64,000 bases of DNA from Polaribacter sp. SA4-12 (GTDB lineage: Bacteria; Bacteroidota; Bacteroidia; Flavobacteriales; Flavobacteriaceae). The DNA lies in the NCBI RefSeq assembly GCF_002163675.1, contig NZ_CP019334.1:1002001-1066000 (forward strand), written 5' to 3'. A program made the position numbers and the translations under genes. Positions 8,186 to 18,524 of the stretch are shown piece after piece. Position 1 is the stretch's first letter; each line of letters starts with the position of its first letter. Below the pieces are notes generated by a model. It saw only the letters and a list, made by a program, of their open reading frames with translations, was not told the origin of the DNA and did not search any database.

Positions 8186-11104
8186 ATGAAAAAATTTAAA
8201 TTATTATTAATTGGAATTCTTTTATCTACTTCGTTTACGATGTTTGCACAACAAACAGTTAATGGTGTAGTAAAAGAAAAAGCAACAGGTGAACCTTTAC
8301 CTGGTGTTAGTGTAGTGGTTAAAGGCACAACAAGAGGTGCTGAAACCGATTTTGATGGGCAATTTTCTTTAGAGAAAGTAAACACAGGAGATGTTCTTGT
8401 ATTTAGATATCTAGGATTTGCCGATAAAGAAGTTACAATTAGAAGTAACTTCAACATTAAAGTTGAATTAGATGAATCTGCAGAATCTTTAGAAGAGATC
8501 ATTATTGTAGGTTATGGTACAACTACTGTAAAAGATGCAACAGGTTCTGTTGAGTCTATTACAGCAAAGGACTTTACTAAAGGTAATATTGTAACTCCTG
8601 AAAATTTACTAAGTGGTAGAGTTTCTGGTGTTAGTGTTACTACAAGTGGTGCTCCTGGTTCTGGATCTCAAATTACAATTCGTGGTGGTTCTTCTATTGG
8701 AGCTTCAAACAATCCATTAATTATTATTGATGGTTTACCTATTGAGGAAAGCGGAGTTGCTGGGTCTAGAGGTGTGTTAGCAAGTATTAATCCAAATGAT
8801 ATTGAATCATTCTCAGTATTAAAAGATGCTTCTGCAACCGCTATTTATGGTTCTAGAGCTTCTAATGGTGTAATTATCATTACTACTAAGAAAGGTAGAA
8901 AAGAGTATACTTTAGATTTAGACATGCAATATACTTTTGGAGAAGTACAAGACAGAATAAATGTTTTTTCTGCTGATGAATTTAGAAATATAGTTACTCA
9001 AAAATTACCAGGCGATGTTGGTTTATTAGGTGCTACTAATACAAATTGGCAAGATGAAGTTTTACGCTCTACAGTATCTTCTTTATATAATATTACTGCA
9101 AAAGGTCAAATATTTGGAGCAATACCTACTAGATTATCTATGGGATTTGCTAGTCAAGAAGGAGCTGTATTAACATCTCAATTTGATAGAAAAACAATTT
9201 CTCTTTCTATGAACCCTTCTTTGTTTAAAGATCATTTAAAAATTAACTTAAACTATAATAGAGCTTTTGAAGACAGTCGTTTTGGTGATTCTGGACAAAT
9301 TGGTGCAGCTTTACGTTACGATCCTACTCAACCAGTATATGATTCTAGTTCTCCTTTTGGTGGATATTATCAACACAGAACTGGTGATATCGTTTCAAAC
9401 GGAACACAAAACCCTGTAGCTTCTTTATTATTAGCCAATAATACTGGTTATAACTTTAGACAATATGGTAACTTAAACTTCGATTATAAGTTTCACTTTT
9501 TACCAGAATTAAGAGCTGTTGTAAATGCAGGTTTTGATAAAACTAAAGGTTCTACTCAAAATTTAAATAGATTTGATGTAGGAAACGCTGATGCTGTTTT
9601 ACGTTATGCAGGTACAGAATCAAGAGGAACTCAAGAAAGATCTAATGAATTATTTGACACTTACTTAAATTATGTTAAAGAATTCAAAGACCTTAAATTA
9701 GATTTAACTACTGGTTATTCTTACCAACGTTTTGAAAACTTTGGAACAGATACTGGAAACTTAAAAAACCCAGATTCTTTTTCAACTACTTTTGCAGATC
9801 CAGATGTTGTAAATATTGGTTTCTTTGGTAGAGCAAAATTCTCATACCTTAAAAAATATTTATTAACGCTTAACTTTAGAAGAGATGGTACTTCTCGTTT
9901 TAGTGATGATAACAGATGGGGTAACTTTGGTGGTGCAGCAATTGCTTGGAATATTAGTGATGAAGATTTCTTAAAAGATTCTAAAGTTGTATCTAATTTA
10001 AAATTAAGAGCAAGTTATGGTTTAACGGGTCAACAAAATTTACCAGGAGTAAATGACCTATATTTAGATAGATACCGTTTTGGAAACGTAAACTCAAGAT
10101 ACATATTTGGTAATACTCCAGTACAATCTACTATTCCTTCTGTTGTAAACCCAAATTTAAAATGGGAAGAAACAACAACTATTGAATTTGGTGTAGATTA
10201 TGGTTTATTTGATAATAAATTTACTGGAGCTATAAGTGCTTTCCAAAAAACATCTGACGATTTATTATTTGATGCAGCTTTAGCTGATGGAACAAATTTC
10301 GGAAACAGCGCAATTCAAAACATTGGTCAATTACAGATTAAAGGTTTAGAATTTACTATTAATGGAGATATTCTTAAAAGCGAAGATTATAATTGGAACT
10401 TTACCTTTAACGCTACGTATTTAGATAGAGAAATTACAGAACTATCAAACAATCAAGATGTTAGAACTGGTGGAACTTCTGGAGGAACAGGTAATACAAT
10501 TCAATTATTAAGAGAAGGTTTTGCACCAAACTCTTTCCATGTATATAAACAATTATACGACACAGCAGGAAAACCAATTGAAGGTGCTTATGCAGATTTA
10601 AATGGTGATGGAATTATTAATGATGATGATAGATATTTAAAAGAAAACCCAAATGCAGATGTTACTTTCGGTTTTCAATCTAATTTTAATTACAAAAATT
10701 TTGATTTAGCTTTTAACTTAAGAGCAAGTTTAGGAAATTATGTATATAATAACGTAAACTCTTCTAGATCTCAATTCGAATTATTAAAAGACAATGCCGT
10801 TTTAGGAAACATACCAACAGCAGCATTAGACACAGATTTCTTAAGAACATCAGATGTTATTAATTCCGATATTTATATAGAAGATGCTTCTTACTTAAGA
10901 ATGGACAATGTTACTTTAGGATATACATTTGACAACCCAATTAAAAAATTCTCTTACAGTAGTATTAGAGTATGGGCTGGTGTTCAAAACGTATTTACTA
11001 TAACAAACTATAGTGGTTTAGATCCAGAAGTGTTTAACGGAATTGATAATTTAATTTATCCAAGATCTAGAAACTTCTTAGTTGGAGCTAACATTAAATT
11101 CTAA
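8186..11104 (+). CDS. susC: SusC-family TonB-dependent outer membrane transporter
   Basis: The 972-residue protein starts at ATG 8186. The frame stays open back to 8045, but that longer start would precede the predicted promoter and hide the signal peptide MKKFKLLLIGILLSTSFTMF. After the signal come a carboxypeptidase-regulatory-like domain (about residues 23-110), the plug, with the SusC signature SVLKDASATAIYGSRASNGV near residue 215, and a TonB-dependent beta barrel ending in NFLVGANIKF. It should import maltooligosaccharides through the outer membrane, powered by TonB, with SusD as its lid. SusD follows after 10 nt. Confidence 0.96.
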   Translation: MKKFKLLLIGILLSTSFTMFAQQTVNGVVKEKATGEPLPGVSVVVKGTTRGAETDFDGQFSLEKVNTGDVLVFRYLGFADKEVTIRSNFNIKVELDESAESLEEIIIVGYGTTTVKDATGSVESITAKDFTKGNIVTPENLLSGRVSGVSVTTSGAPGSGSQITIRGGSSIGASNNPLIIIDGLPIEESGVAGSRGVLASINPNDIESFSVLKDASATAIYGSRASNGVIIITTKKGRKEYTLDLDMQYTFGEVQDRINVFSADEFRNIVTQKLPGDVGLLGATNTNWQDEVLRSTVSSLYNITAKGQIFGAIPTRLSMGFASQEGAVLTSQFDRKTISLSMNPSLFKDHLKINLNYNRAFEDSRFGDSGQIGAALRYDPTQPVYDSSSPFGGYYQHRTGDIVSNGTQNPVASLLLANNTGYNFRQYGNLNFDYKFHFLPELRAVVNAGFDKTKGSTQNLNRFDVGNADAVLRYAGTESRGTQERSNELFDTYLNYVKEFKDLKLDLTTGYSYQRFENFGTDTGNLKNPDSFSTTFADPDVVNIGFFGRAKFSYLKKYLLTLNFRRDGTSRFSDDNRWGNFGGAAIAWNISDEDFLKDSKVVSNLKLRASYGLTGQQNLPGVNDLYLDRYRFGNVNSRYIFGNTPVQSTIPSVVNPNLKWEETTTIEFGVDYGLFDNKFTGAISAFQKTSDDLLFDAALADGTNFGNSAIQNIGQLQIKGLEFTINGDILKSEDYNWNFTFNATYLDREITELSNNQDVRTGGTSGGTGNTIQLLREGFAPNSFHVYKQLYDTAGKPIEGAYADLNGDGIINDDDRYLKENPNADVTFGFQSNFNYKNFDLAFNLRASLGNYVYNNVNSSRSQFELLKDNAVLGNIPTAALDTDFLRTSDVINSDIYIEDASYLRMDNVTLGYTFDNPIKKFSYSSIRVWAGVQNVFTITNYSGLDPEVFNGIDNLIYPRSRNFLVGANIKF

Positions 11105-11114
11105 TAAAAACAAG

Positions 11115-12728
11115 ATGAAAAAATATATAAAAACAATTAAAAATCTATTCGTTGTTATCTTTTTAACATCAATAGTTGCTTCTTGTACAAAAGATTTAAA
11201 TATTGTACCAGAAGATGATCAAACTGTTTTAAGTGAGGCTCTTTTTGAAAATGAAAGTGCTTATTTAGATGTTTTAGCAGGAGTTTATGCTAACTTATCT
11301 TTAACAGGAGTTGATGGACCAGGAAGTTCAAATATTCAAGGATTAGACGCAGGTACAAGTCAATATGGTAGAGTTTTACTGTATTTACAAACACTTTCTG
11401 CAGATCAAATGATATGGTCTTATGAAAATGATCCTGGAACAAGAGAAATACAACGTAATGTTTGGACAGCTCAAAATCCTTTAATCTTAGGTATGTTTAG
11501 TAGAGCAATGGTTTCTGTTGCTTTTTCTAATAATTTTCTTAGAGAAACAACTGCAGCAAAATTAGATGCTAGAAATGTAACTACAGCTACCAGAGCAGAA
11601 ATTGTAACATATAGAGCTGAAGCAAGATTATTAAGAGCTTTAGCATATTACAATCTTATGGATTTATATGGTAAAGCACCTATGGTGTTAGAATCAGATC
11701 CAACCGCAGGTTTTAATCCTCCTCAAGTAGAAAGAGCAGAATTATTTACATTTATAGAAAGCGAATTACTTGCAATTGATGTAGATTTAATGGCTCCAAA
11801 AACAAATCAGCATGGTAGAGCAGACAAAGCAGTTGCGTGGATGATTTTAGCTAAAATGTATTTAAATGCAGAAATTTATATCGGACAAGATAAATATACT
11901 GAATGTATAGACGCTACTAAAAAAATAATAACAGGTGGTTTCACATTAGCAACTGATTATGCACATTTATTTATGGCAGACAACAATACAAACTCTGCTA
12001 CTAATGAGATTATTTTTCCTTTAATTTCTGATGGTTTAATTACACAAAACTACGGACCAACAACTATTATGATTAATGGTGAAGTTGGAAGTTTAGAAGT
12101 TAATGGTACTGCTTTAGGTGTTGGTGCATCTGGTTGGGGAGGCGCTTTAAGAGTTAGAAAGCAATTTGCTCAATTATTTGATGGAGGTATCTTTTCTGGA
12201 GATACAAGAAATACAATTATTTCTGGAACTCGAAGTATCGATATTTCTGATATTTCTGATAAAGATCAAGGATATGTAATAGAAAAGTATTCTAATGCAA
12301 CCTCAACAGGAGCATTTGGATCAGATCAAACTTTTGTTGATACAGATTTCCCTTTATTTAGATTAGCAGATGTATACTTAATGTATGCAGAAGCTCATTT
12401 AAGAGGTGGTTCTGGTGGTTCAAATGCAGATATGGAAACCTATGTAAATGCATTAAGAACAAGAGCAAATAATCCTCAAAATAATTTAACAACAGCAGAT
12501 ATCAGTTTAGATTTTATTCTTGATGAAAGAGCAAGAGAATTACATTGGGAAGCACACAGAAGACAAGATTTAATTCGTTACAACCGTTTTACAGGAGGTA
12601 ACTATAATTGGGCTTGGAAAGGTAATGGTAGTAATGGTATTTCTTTACCTGCTCACATGAGTATTTACCCAATACCAACTGCAAGTTTAGCTTCTAATCC
12701 AAATTTAACTCAAAATGCTGGGTATTAA
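11115..12728 (+). CDS. susD: SusD/RagB-family surface starch-binding lipoprotein
   Basis: The start is ATG 11115, just after susC; an earlier in-frame ATG at 11082 lies inside susC and is unlikely. The 537-residue product has a lipoprotein signal (lipobox VASC, Cys at about residue 24) and SusD-type TPR helices such as AEARLLRALAYYNLMDLYG. The C-terminal SusD region contains DFILDERARELHWEAHRRQD, the usual end signature. It caps the SusC barrel on the cell surface and delivers maltooligosaccharides. Ligand type is inferred from the locus. Confidence 0.95.
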   Translation: MKKYIKTIKNLFVVIFLTSIVASCTKDLNIVPEDDQTVLSEALFENESAYLDVLAGVYANLSLTGVDGPGSSNIQGLDAGTSQYGRVLLYLQTLSADQMIWSYENDPGTREIQRNVWTAQNPLILGMFSRAMVSVAFSNNFLRETTAAKLDARNVTTATRAEIVTYRAEARLLRALAYYNLMDLYGKAPMVLESDPTAGFNPPQVERAELFTFIESELLAIDVDLMAPKTNQHGRADKAVAWMILAKMYLNAEIYIGQDKYTECIDATKKIITGGFTLATDYAHLFMADNNTNSATNEIIFPLISDGLITQNYGPTTIMINGEVGSLEVNGTALGVGASGWGGALRVRKQFAQLFDGGIFSGDTRNTIISGTRSIDISDISDKDQGYVIEKYSNATSTGAFGSDQTFVDTDFPLFRLADVYLMYAEAHLRGGSGGSNADMETYVNALRTRANNPQNNLTTADISLDFILDERARELHWEAHRRQDLIRYNRFTGGNYNWAWKGNGSNGISLPAHMSIYPIPTASLASNPNLTQNAGY

Positions 12729-12747
12729 TTTTAAAAACAAATTACAA

Positions 12748-13854
12748 ATGATGAAAAATATTAAAAGATTTTCAGTAATTGGTATTATTGGTTTAGTACT
12801 GTTGTTCATACAATCTTGTGATGACACTACTGAAAAATTCACGATATCACAACCAACAGCTCCTATTTTAGCTGAATTAAATTTCACGCAATTAGAATTA
12901 GATGCTGTTAACACGTCAAACCCTGCTTTAACATTAAATTGGGATGAAGCAGATTACGGTATTCAAGCCGCTGTAAATTATACTATTCAATTTTCTAAGG
13001 ATGATACTTTTGCTGAAACAGTAATCGCATCTACCATTACTGGTAAAACGTCAGTTACATTATCTATAAATGAAGTAAATGCTGCTGCAGGAAATGCAGG
13101 ACTAAATCCTTTTAATTGGTCTAATATTTATGTAAGAATTGTTTCTTCTTTAGGAACTCAAAACAGTGAAACAGCTGCTTCAAATGCAATTATGTTTAGT
13201 GTTTATCCTTACTATAATTATGTATATGACGATTATTATTTAGTTGGAGACGCAACTGCTCCAGGTTGGAATAATAATAACAATAATCCAGCTCTTTTTA
13301 GAGATGAAACAGATAGTAATACTTTTTATTACACTGGTTTATGGGCAGATAACGGACACTTTAAAGTTCTAGAAACAAAAGGTTTGTGGCATCCACAATT
13401 AGGTACAGATGATGGCGTTAAATTTTGGGGAACTACTTTAACAAGTTCATCACCAGAACCAGAAAGACTTCCTTATGGAGGTGGAAATGGTATTCCTGGA
13501 GGGTTCTATACTTTAAAAATGAATTTTGCAAGTAAGACTTTTACTTTTGAGGCATATGATGCAACAGGAAAAACAAGTCCTGCTTCATTAGAAATTCAAG
13601 GATCTAGTACTGCAAATGTAGCAATGACACCATTGGCTTTTGATGGTCATATTTGGTTTGCAACTGCAATACACTTAACACCCGGTAATATAGAATTTGT
13701 TACTGGAGCTAGCGCTAAATGGGGAAGCACTACTTCTTTTTCTGGTGTAGCTACTGATGGTGGTGGTGCCGTACCTGTAATTGTAGAAGATGATTATGAT
13801 GTATGGTTTAATGATTTAACTGGTCGTTATATCTTCATTCCTTTAAATTTATAA
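12748..13854 (+). CDS. SusE-like outer membrane starch-binding lipoprotein
   Basis: Adjacent ATG codons at 12748 and 12751 both give a lipoprotein signal (KNIKRFSVIGIIGLVLLFIQSC); the frame also has an upstream ATG inside susD, which is rejected. The roughly 368-residue protein has a SusE N-terminal FnIII-like domain (PAILNW-type stretch with TLNWDEADYG and FSKDDTFAETV, about residues 30-140). A middle starch-binding-like fold begins YYLVGDATAPGWNNNN, followed by a last beta domain. It lies 19 nt after susD. It should assist glycan capture at the surface; its binding specificity is inferred from position and fold. Confidence 0.85.
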   Translation: MMKNIKRFSVIGIIGLVLLFIQSCDDTTEKFTISQPTAPILAELNFTQLELDAVNTSNPALTLNWDEADYGIQAAVNYTIQFSKDDTFAETVIASTITGKTSVTLSINEVNAAAGNAGLNPFNWSNIYVRIVSSLGTQNSETAASNAIMFSVYPYYNYVYDDYYLVGDATAPGWNNNNNNPALFRDETDSNTFYYTGLWADNGHFKVLETKGLWHPQLGTDDGVKFWGTTLTSSSPEPERLPYGGGNGIPGGFYTLKMNFASKTFTFEAYDATGKTSPASLEIQGSSTANVAMTPLAFDGHIWFATAIHLTPGNIEFVTGASAKWGSTTSFSGVATDGGGAVPVIVEDDYDVWFNDLTGRYIFIPLNL

Positions 13855-13875
13855 TAACTTAATAATAGATATAAA

Positions 13876-15552
13876 ATGAAAACTTATTTAAAAACATTAA
13901 GCTACTTATTTTTATCATTGACACTTTTATTAAGTGCCTGTGAAACTGAAGAAAGCTTAACAATAACAAGTCCAGATCCTGTTTTTGAGTTAATAACACC
14001 AGGAATTAGCAATGTATTTTTAAACTTTGCTTTGCAAGATAATCCAGCATTTACAATTACATGGAAAGATGAAATTAATACTTCTGCAACTTACAATGTA
14101 GAAATGTCTTTAGAAGATACTTTTGCAGCTCCTGTATTATTAGGAAGCACAGACAAAAAGAATTTTACAATGACTGTTGCTGAACTTAATCAAGTATTAG
14201 ATGACGCTTCTGTACAGTCTTATACAGATACACCTATTTACTTAAGATTAAACACAGGAAGTTCTACTTCTAATATAATTTTATTTCAAGTATCAAAATT
14301 TGCTGTAAATCCTCCAGTAATTTCTAGCCCAGATAATTCTTTTTCACAAGTATTGTCGGATGTTAATCCAGATGATACTGCATTAACAATTACGTGGGAC
14401 GATTCAGAAATTGGAGCAACTAGTAGTTTAGATATTAGCTATGAAATAGAAATGGCTTTAGGAGGAACAAGTTTTGCAACTCCAACTAACATTGGTACAA
14501 GTGCAACAACTATGTTTGAAGTTTCTCATAATGATTTAAATGATTTAGTAATTGCAAACGGAGGAAAAGCTGATATAGCAACAGATTTTGATTACAGAAT
14601 TAAAGCAATTGCAAAATCTGCATCGGGAGATTTAACAAGAACTTCAGACGCAATTACAATTGCATTAACTGCATTTAAAGCAGCAATACCAGACAATTTA
14701 TTTATGGTAGGAGCTCATAATGGATGGAATAATGCCGATCCAACACAACAATTCTATAATGATGGAAATGGTGTATTTGTAAAAGTACAAGCATTTGATG
14801 CAGGTCAAGAATTTAAATTGTTACCTACTTCTGGTTCTTGGGATGGTGATTATGGTGAAGACAAAAACAACGCTGGAAAAATAGTTCAGGATGATGAAAA
14901 AAACATCCAAATAGCCACAGCCGGAACTTATGTAGTTATTATTGATTTTAATACACTAAGCTTTAAGTTAGAAAACATAGACACATTGTTTATGGTTGGT
15001 TCTCATAATAGTTGGAATAATGCTGATGCAACTCAAGAATTATATACTTCAGGAAACGGTGTTTTCACAAAACTTCAAGCATTTACTCAAGGAGATGAAT
15101 TTAAAATGCTTCCTACTTCTGGCGATTGGGCTGGAGACTGGGGAGAAAATAAAACCACTTCTGGTAGATTAGAACAAGATGATGAGCAAAATATTAAAAT
15201 TGAAACTACTGGCACTTATATGGTAACTGTCGATTTTAATACACTTTCTTTTAACCTTTTAGAAGCTCCTGATGCATTACATTTAGTAGGTTCACCAAAT
15301 GGCTGGGACAATACAACAGCCCCTGCTTTTACAAAAGTATCTGAAGGATTGTTTGAATTAACTCAAACTTTAACTTCAAGTGATGAATTTAAATTCTTAC
15401 CTGTGCAAGGTTCTTGGGACAATGATTGGGGAGAAAGTAAAAAATATCCTGGAATGATCGTTAGAGATGATGAGAACAATGTGAAATCTCCTGGAGATGG
15501 AATATATAAGGTTACAGTAGATTACAATAAAGGAACAGTAACTGTTCAATAA
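13876..15552 (+). CDS. SusF-like lipoprotein with three tandem starch-binding modules
   Basis: The 558-residue protein begins with a lipoprotein signal (lipobox LSAC, Cys22). Two SusE-type FnIII-like domains follow (about residues 30-150 and 155-265). Three tandem carbohydrate-binding repeats come next, starting near residues 275, 370 and 470. Each has LFMVGAHNGWNNAD-like openings, an EFKLLP strand and a SWDGDYGEDK-like turn. Modules 1 and 2 are much alike, module 3 less so. SusF of Bacteroides has the same layout. The gene closes the susCDEF run and is followed by a strong terminator. Confidence 0.88.
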   Translation: MKTYLKTLSYLFLSLTLLLSACETEESLTITSPDPVFELITPGISNVFLNFALQDNPAFTITWKDEINTSATYNVEMSLEDTFAAPVLLGSTDKKNFTMTVAELNQVLDDASVQSYTDTPIYLRLNTGSSTSNIILFQVSKFAVNPPVISSPDNSFSQVLSDVNPDDTALTITWDDSEIGATSSLDISYEIEMALGGTSFATPTNIGTSATTMFEVSHNDLNDLVIANGGKADIATDFDYRIKAIAKSASGDLTRTSDAITIALTAFKAAIPDNLFMVGAHNGWNNADPTQQFYNDGNGVFVKVQAFDAGQEFKLLPTSGSWDGDYGEDKNNAGKIVQDDEKNIQIATAGTYVVIIDFNTLSFKLENIDTLFMVGSHNSWNNADATQELYTSGNGVFTKLQAFTQGDEFKMLPTSGDWAGDWGENKTTSGRLEQDDEQNIKIETTGTYMVTVDFNTLSFNLLEAPDALHLVGSPNGWDNTTAPAFTKVSEGLFELTQTLTSSDEFKFLPVQGSWDNDWGESKKYPGMIVRDDENNVKSPGDGIYKVTVDYNKGTVTVQ

Positions 15553-15566
15553 TTTTTTAAAACTAA

Positions 15567-15602
15567 ACAAAGGCTATCTATAAAAGGATAGCCTTTGTCT
15601 TT
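15567..15602 (+). terminator. Intrinsic terminator after the susCDEF run
   Basis: ACAAAGGCTATC (15567-15578) and GATAGCCTTTGT (15587-15598) form a perfect 12-bp stem with an 8-nt loop, followed by CTTTT. It separates susF from the secreted amylase gene that starts 16 nt further on, so that gene may be read at a lower level or from its own start. Confidence 0.8.
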
Positions 15603-15617
15603 TAACAAACTATTTTT

Positions 15618-18401
15618 ATGAAAAAAATTACTTTACTATTATTATTTATAACTTCTTTAGGGTTTAGTCAAGTTACGATTACTCCAAACCCTTTTGAAAT
15701 AACAGAATCTATAACTATTAGTATAGACGCTAATAGTTCTGCTACAGATTGTAATGGTCTTAGCAACCCAACAAAAGTATACATGCACTCTGGTGTTGGA
15801 AACGCTACCAATGCTTGGGGTACAAAAGCAATTGGTAACTGGGGAAAAGATGACGGAGTTGGATTAATGACTTTAAATTCATCTAACAATCGTTGGGAAA
15901 TTACAATTGTACCAAAAACATATTTTTCTTTAACAGATGCACAAGCAACTAGCATTACCAATATGGGAATGGTTTTTAGAAACGCAACTGGTAATCAAGA
16001 AATGAAAGATAATGGTTGTTCTGATTTTATTATTAATGTTGGTTCATTTCAATTAACTTTAAACGCACCTACAACTGCAACAACAGTCTTAAACTCAGGA
16101 CAAAGTTTATCAATAAGTGCAAACACTTCATTAATTGCAAACTTCACTTTAAAAGCAAATGGTGCTGTTATTAATCAAAAAACAAATGCAACTGCATATA
16201 GCTTCTCTCCTACTGTAACTCAAAATACAACGTATATTTTAGAAGCTATTAATAACGGAGAAACAAAAAGCACAACTTTTCAGGCAGTTGTAAAACCAAC
16301 TGTTACAGAAGCAACTCTTCCTTCAGGAATGAAAGATGGAATTAATTTAAACACTTTAGACAACACAAAAGCTACTTTAGTTTTTTATGCTCCTGGTAAA
16401 GATTTTATTCATTTAATTGGTAGTTTTAATAATTGGGAGATAAATGATACTTATTTACTAAAAAAAGACACTGCTAAAAATCGTTTTTGGATTGAACTTA
16501 CTGGTTTAACACCACAAACAGATTATTCTTATCAATATATAATTGATGCAAATTTAAGAGTTGCAGACCCTTACTCTACTGTTGTTTTAACAGAATCTAA
16601 TGATCAATATATAAATGCAACTACATACCCTAACTTACCAAGTTACCCTACAGAAAAAACAAATCATGCAGTAACTTTATTAAGAACTGGTGATGCTACT
16701 TATGTTTGGCAAAACACTTCATTTACAAAACCTGCAAAAACAGATTTAGTTGTTTACGAAATTTTAATTAGAGATTTTGATGCACTTCATACTTATGATG
16801 CTGTAAAAGCAAGGTTAGATTATTTAGAAGAATTAGGTATAAACGCAATAGAATTTATGCCAGTAATGGAATTTGATGGTAATGAATCTTGGGGTTATAA
16901 CCCTTCTTTTCATATGGCATTAGATAAATACTATGGTAATGCTACTTCTTTTAAGCAATTTATTGATGAATGCCATAAAAGAGGAATCGCTGTTATTATA
17001 GATGTTGCCTTTAATCACGCAAGTGGACAAAACCCATATTATAGAATGTGGAATAGTGACAATGGAGGTTATGGTGGTCAAGCAAGTGCAGATAACCCAT
17101 TCTTTAATCAAACAGCAACACACTCTTATAGTGTTTTTAACGATTTTAATCACTCTAAACAAGCTACTAAAGATTACGTAAAAAGAGTTTCTCAATATTG
17201 GATTGATGAATACAAAATAGATGGTTTTAGATGGGATTTAACAAAAGGATTCACTCAAAACTGTTCTTCTGGTGATGCATGTACAAACGAATATCAACAA
17301 GACAGAGTTGATATTTTAAAAGAATACGCAGATGATCAATGGGAAATAGACCCAAATTTCTACATTATTTTCGAACATTTGGGTACCAATAACGAAGAAA
17401 CTCAGTGGGTAAATTATAGACTTAATGAAGGAAAAGGAATTATGGTTTGGGGAAATCACAATCATCAATATAACCAAGCAACAATGGGCTTTGGTAGTGA
17501 GGCAGATTTTTCTTGGATTTCTTATAAAAACAGAAATTGGTCTGTACCAGCAAATGTAAGTTATATGGAAAGTCATGATGAAGAACGTTTAATGTACAAA
17601 AACCTTCAATTTGGGGGGTCTAATGGAAGTTATAACGTTAAAAATTTAGATACAGCTTTAGAAAGAGAAGAATTGGCAGGTGCATTCTTCTTTACAATTC
17701 CTGGTCCGAAAATGATTTGGCAATTTGGTGAATTAGGATATGATATCTCGATTGATCAAGGTGGTAGAACTGGTAATAAACCTATTTTATGGAATTACCT
17801 ATCAAATGAAGGCAGAAGAGATATTAAAAGCACTTGGTCTAAACTAATTAAACTAAAGTTAAAATATGATATTTTTAAAACATCAGACTTTACCTTAGAT
17901 GTTGGTAATTCTAACGGATTAAATAAAATTCATTTAACAGATCCAACAGCAGCAGATATTCAAAACGTTGTAGTAATTGGTAACTTTGGCACAACTACTC
18001 AAAGTATTTCTCCGTTTTTTCAACAAACTGGTACTTGGTATAATTTATTAGAAGACAATGCTACAATAACTGTTACCAATACAACAGCAGCAATATCTTT
18101 AGCTCCAGGAGAATTTAAAGTATTTGCAAATAAACCAGGAACACTTTCAACTGAAAACATCAGTTTAGCAAAAGATTTCTTACAACTATATCCAAACCCT
18201 ACTTCTACTTCTTTTACATTATCACAAGAAGTACAAGAAGTTCGTCTTTTTGATGTAACAGGTAAACTAGTTCAAAATTTTAGTAAAAACGTTATAAAAA
18301 ACAACACTTACGAGGTAAATAACTTAAATAAAGGGATTTATTTTATCCGAATTAAGGATAAGAACAATCAAATACAGACAAAAAAATTAATTATTAACTA
18401 A
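15618..18401 (+). CDS. Secreted GH13 alpha-amylase with T9SS sorting domain
   Basis: The 927-residue protein has a signal peptide (MKKITLLLLFITSLGFSQ) and an N-terminal beta domain (about residues 20-140, with VYMHSGVG and GNWGKDDGVG). An Ig-like linker and a CBM48-like domain (LIGSFNNWEIND, about residues 265-325) precede a GH13 barrel with nucleophile Asp540 (GFRWDLTKG), acid/base Glu586 (IIFEHLG) and Asp654 (MESHDEER). The last 75 residues (LYPNPTSTSFTL ... KKLIIN) are a type A T9SS sorting domain. It should be exported through T9SS and act outside the cell, taking the place of SusG. It follows susF but lies beyond a terminator. Confidence 0.93.
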   Translation: MKKITLLLLFITSLGFSQVTITPNPFEITESITISIDANSSATDCNGLSNPTKVYMHSGVGNATNAWGTKAIGNWGKDDGVGLMTLNSSNNRWEITIVPKTYFSLTDAQATSITNMGMVFRNATGNQEMKDNGCSDFIINVGSFQLTLNAPTTATTVLNSGQSLSISANTSLIANFTLKANGAVINQKTNATAYSFSPTVTQNTTYILEAINNGETKSTTFQAVVKPTVTEATLPSGMKDGINLNTLDNTKATLVFYAPGKDFIHLIGSFNNWEINDTYLLKKDTAKNRFWIELTGLTPQTDYSYQYIIDANLRVADPYSTVVLTESNDQYINATTYPNLPSYPTEKTNHAVTLLRTGDATYVWQNTSFTKPAKTDLVVYEILIRDFDALHTYDAVKARLDYLEELGINAIEFMPVMEFDGNESWGYNPSFHMALDKYYGNATSFKQFIDECHKRGIAVIIDVAFNHASGQNPYYRMWNSDNGGYGGQASADNPFFNQTATHSYSVFNDFNHSKQATKDYVKRVSQYWIDEYKIDGFRWDLTKGFTQNCSSGDACTNEYQQDRVDILKEYADDQWEIDPNFYIIFEHLGTNNEETQWVNYRLNEGKGIMVWGNHNHQYNQATMGFGSEADFSWISYKNRNWSVPANVSYMESHDEERLMYKNLQFGGSNGSYNVKNLDTALEREELAGAFFFTIPGPKMIWQFGELGYDISIDQGGRTGNKPILWNYLSNEGRRDIKSTWSKLIKLKLKYDIFKTSDFTLDVGNSNGLNKIHLTDPTAADIQNVVVIGNFGTTTQSISPFFQQTGTWYNLLEDNATITVTNTTAAISLAPGEFKVFANKPGTLSTENISLAKDFLQLYPNPTSTSFTLSQEVQEVRLFDVTGKLVQNFSKNVIKNNTYEVNNLNKGIYFIRIKDKNNQIQTKKLIIN

Positions 18402-18524
18402 ATACTTTTTAGCAATTATCTGTTTATATGGTCTTACAATTTCAATAATTTTACCAGCAATAATAGTAATCCTGTTATTATTAAAATTGGTGTATTTTTA
18501 ATAGTAATAGGTTCATTAACATAA
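18402..18524. other. Intergenic stretch after the secreted amylase
   Basis: This AT-rich stretch holds no ORF, no clear terminator and no full promoter match that I can see. The gene-poor gap from 18402 to 18823 otherwise contains only the start-less small ORF, a terminator and the promoter of the giant gene. Confidence 0.5.
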
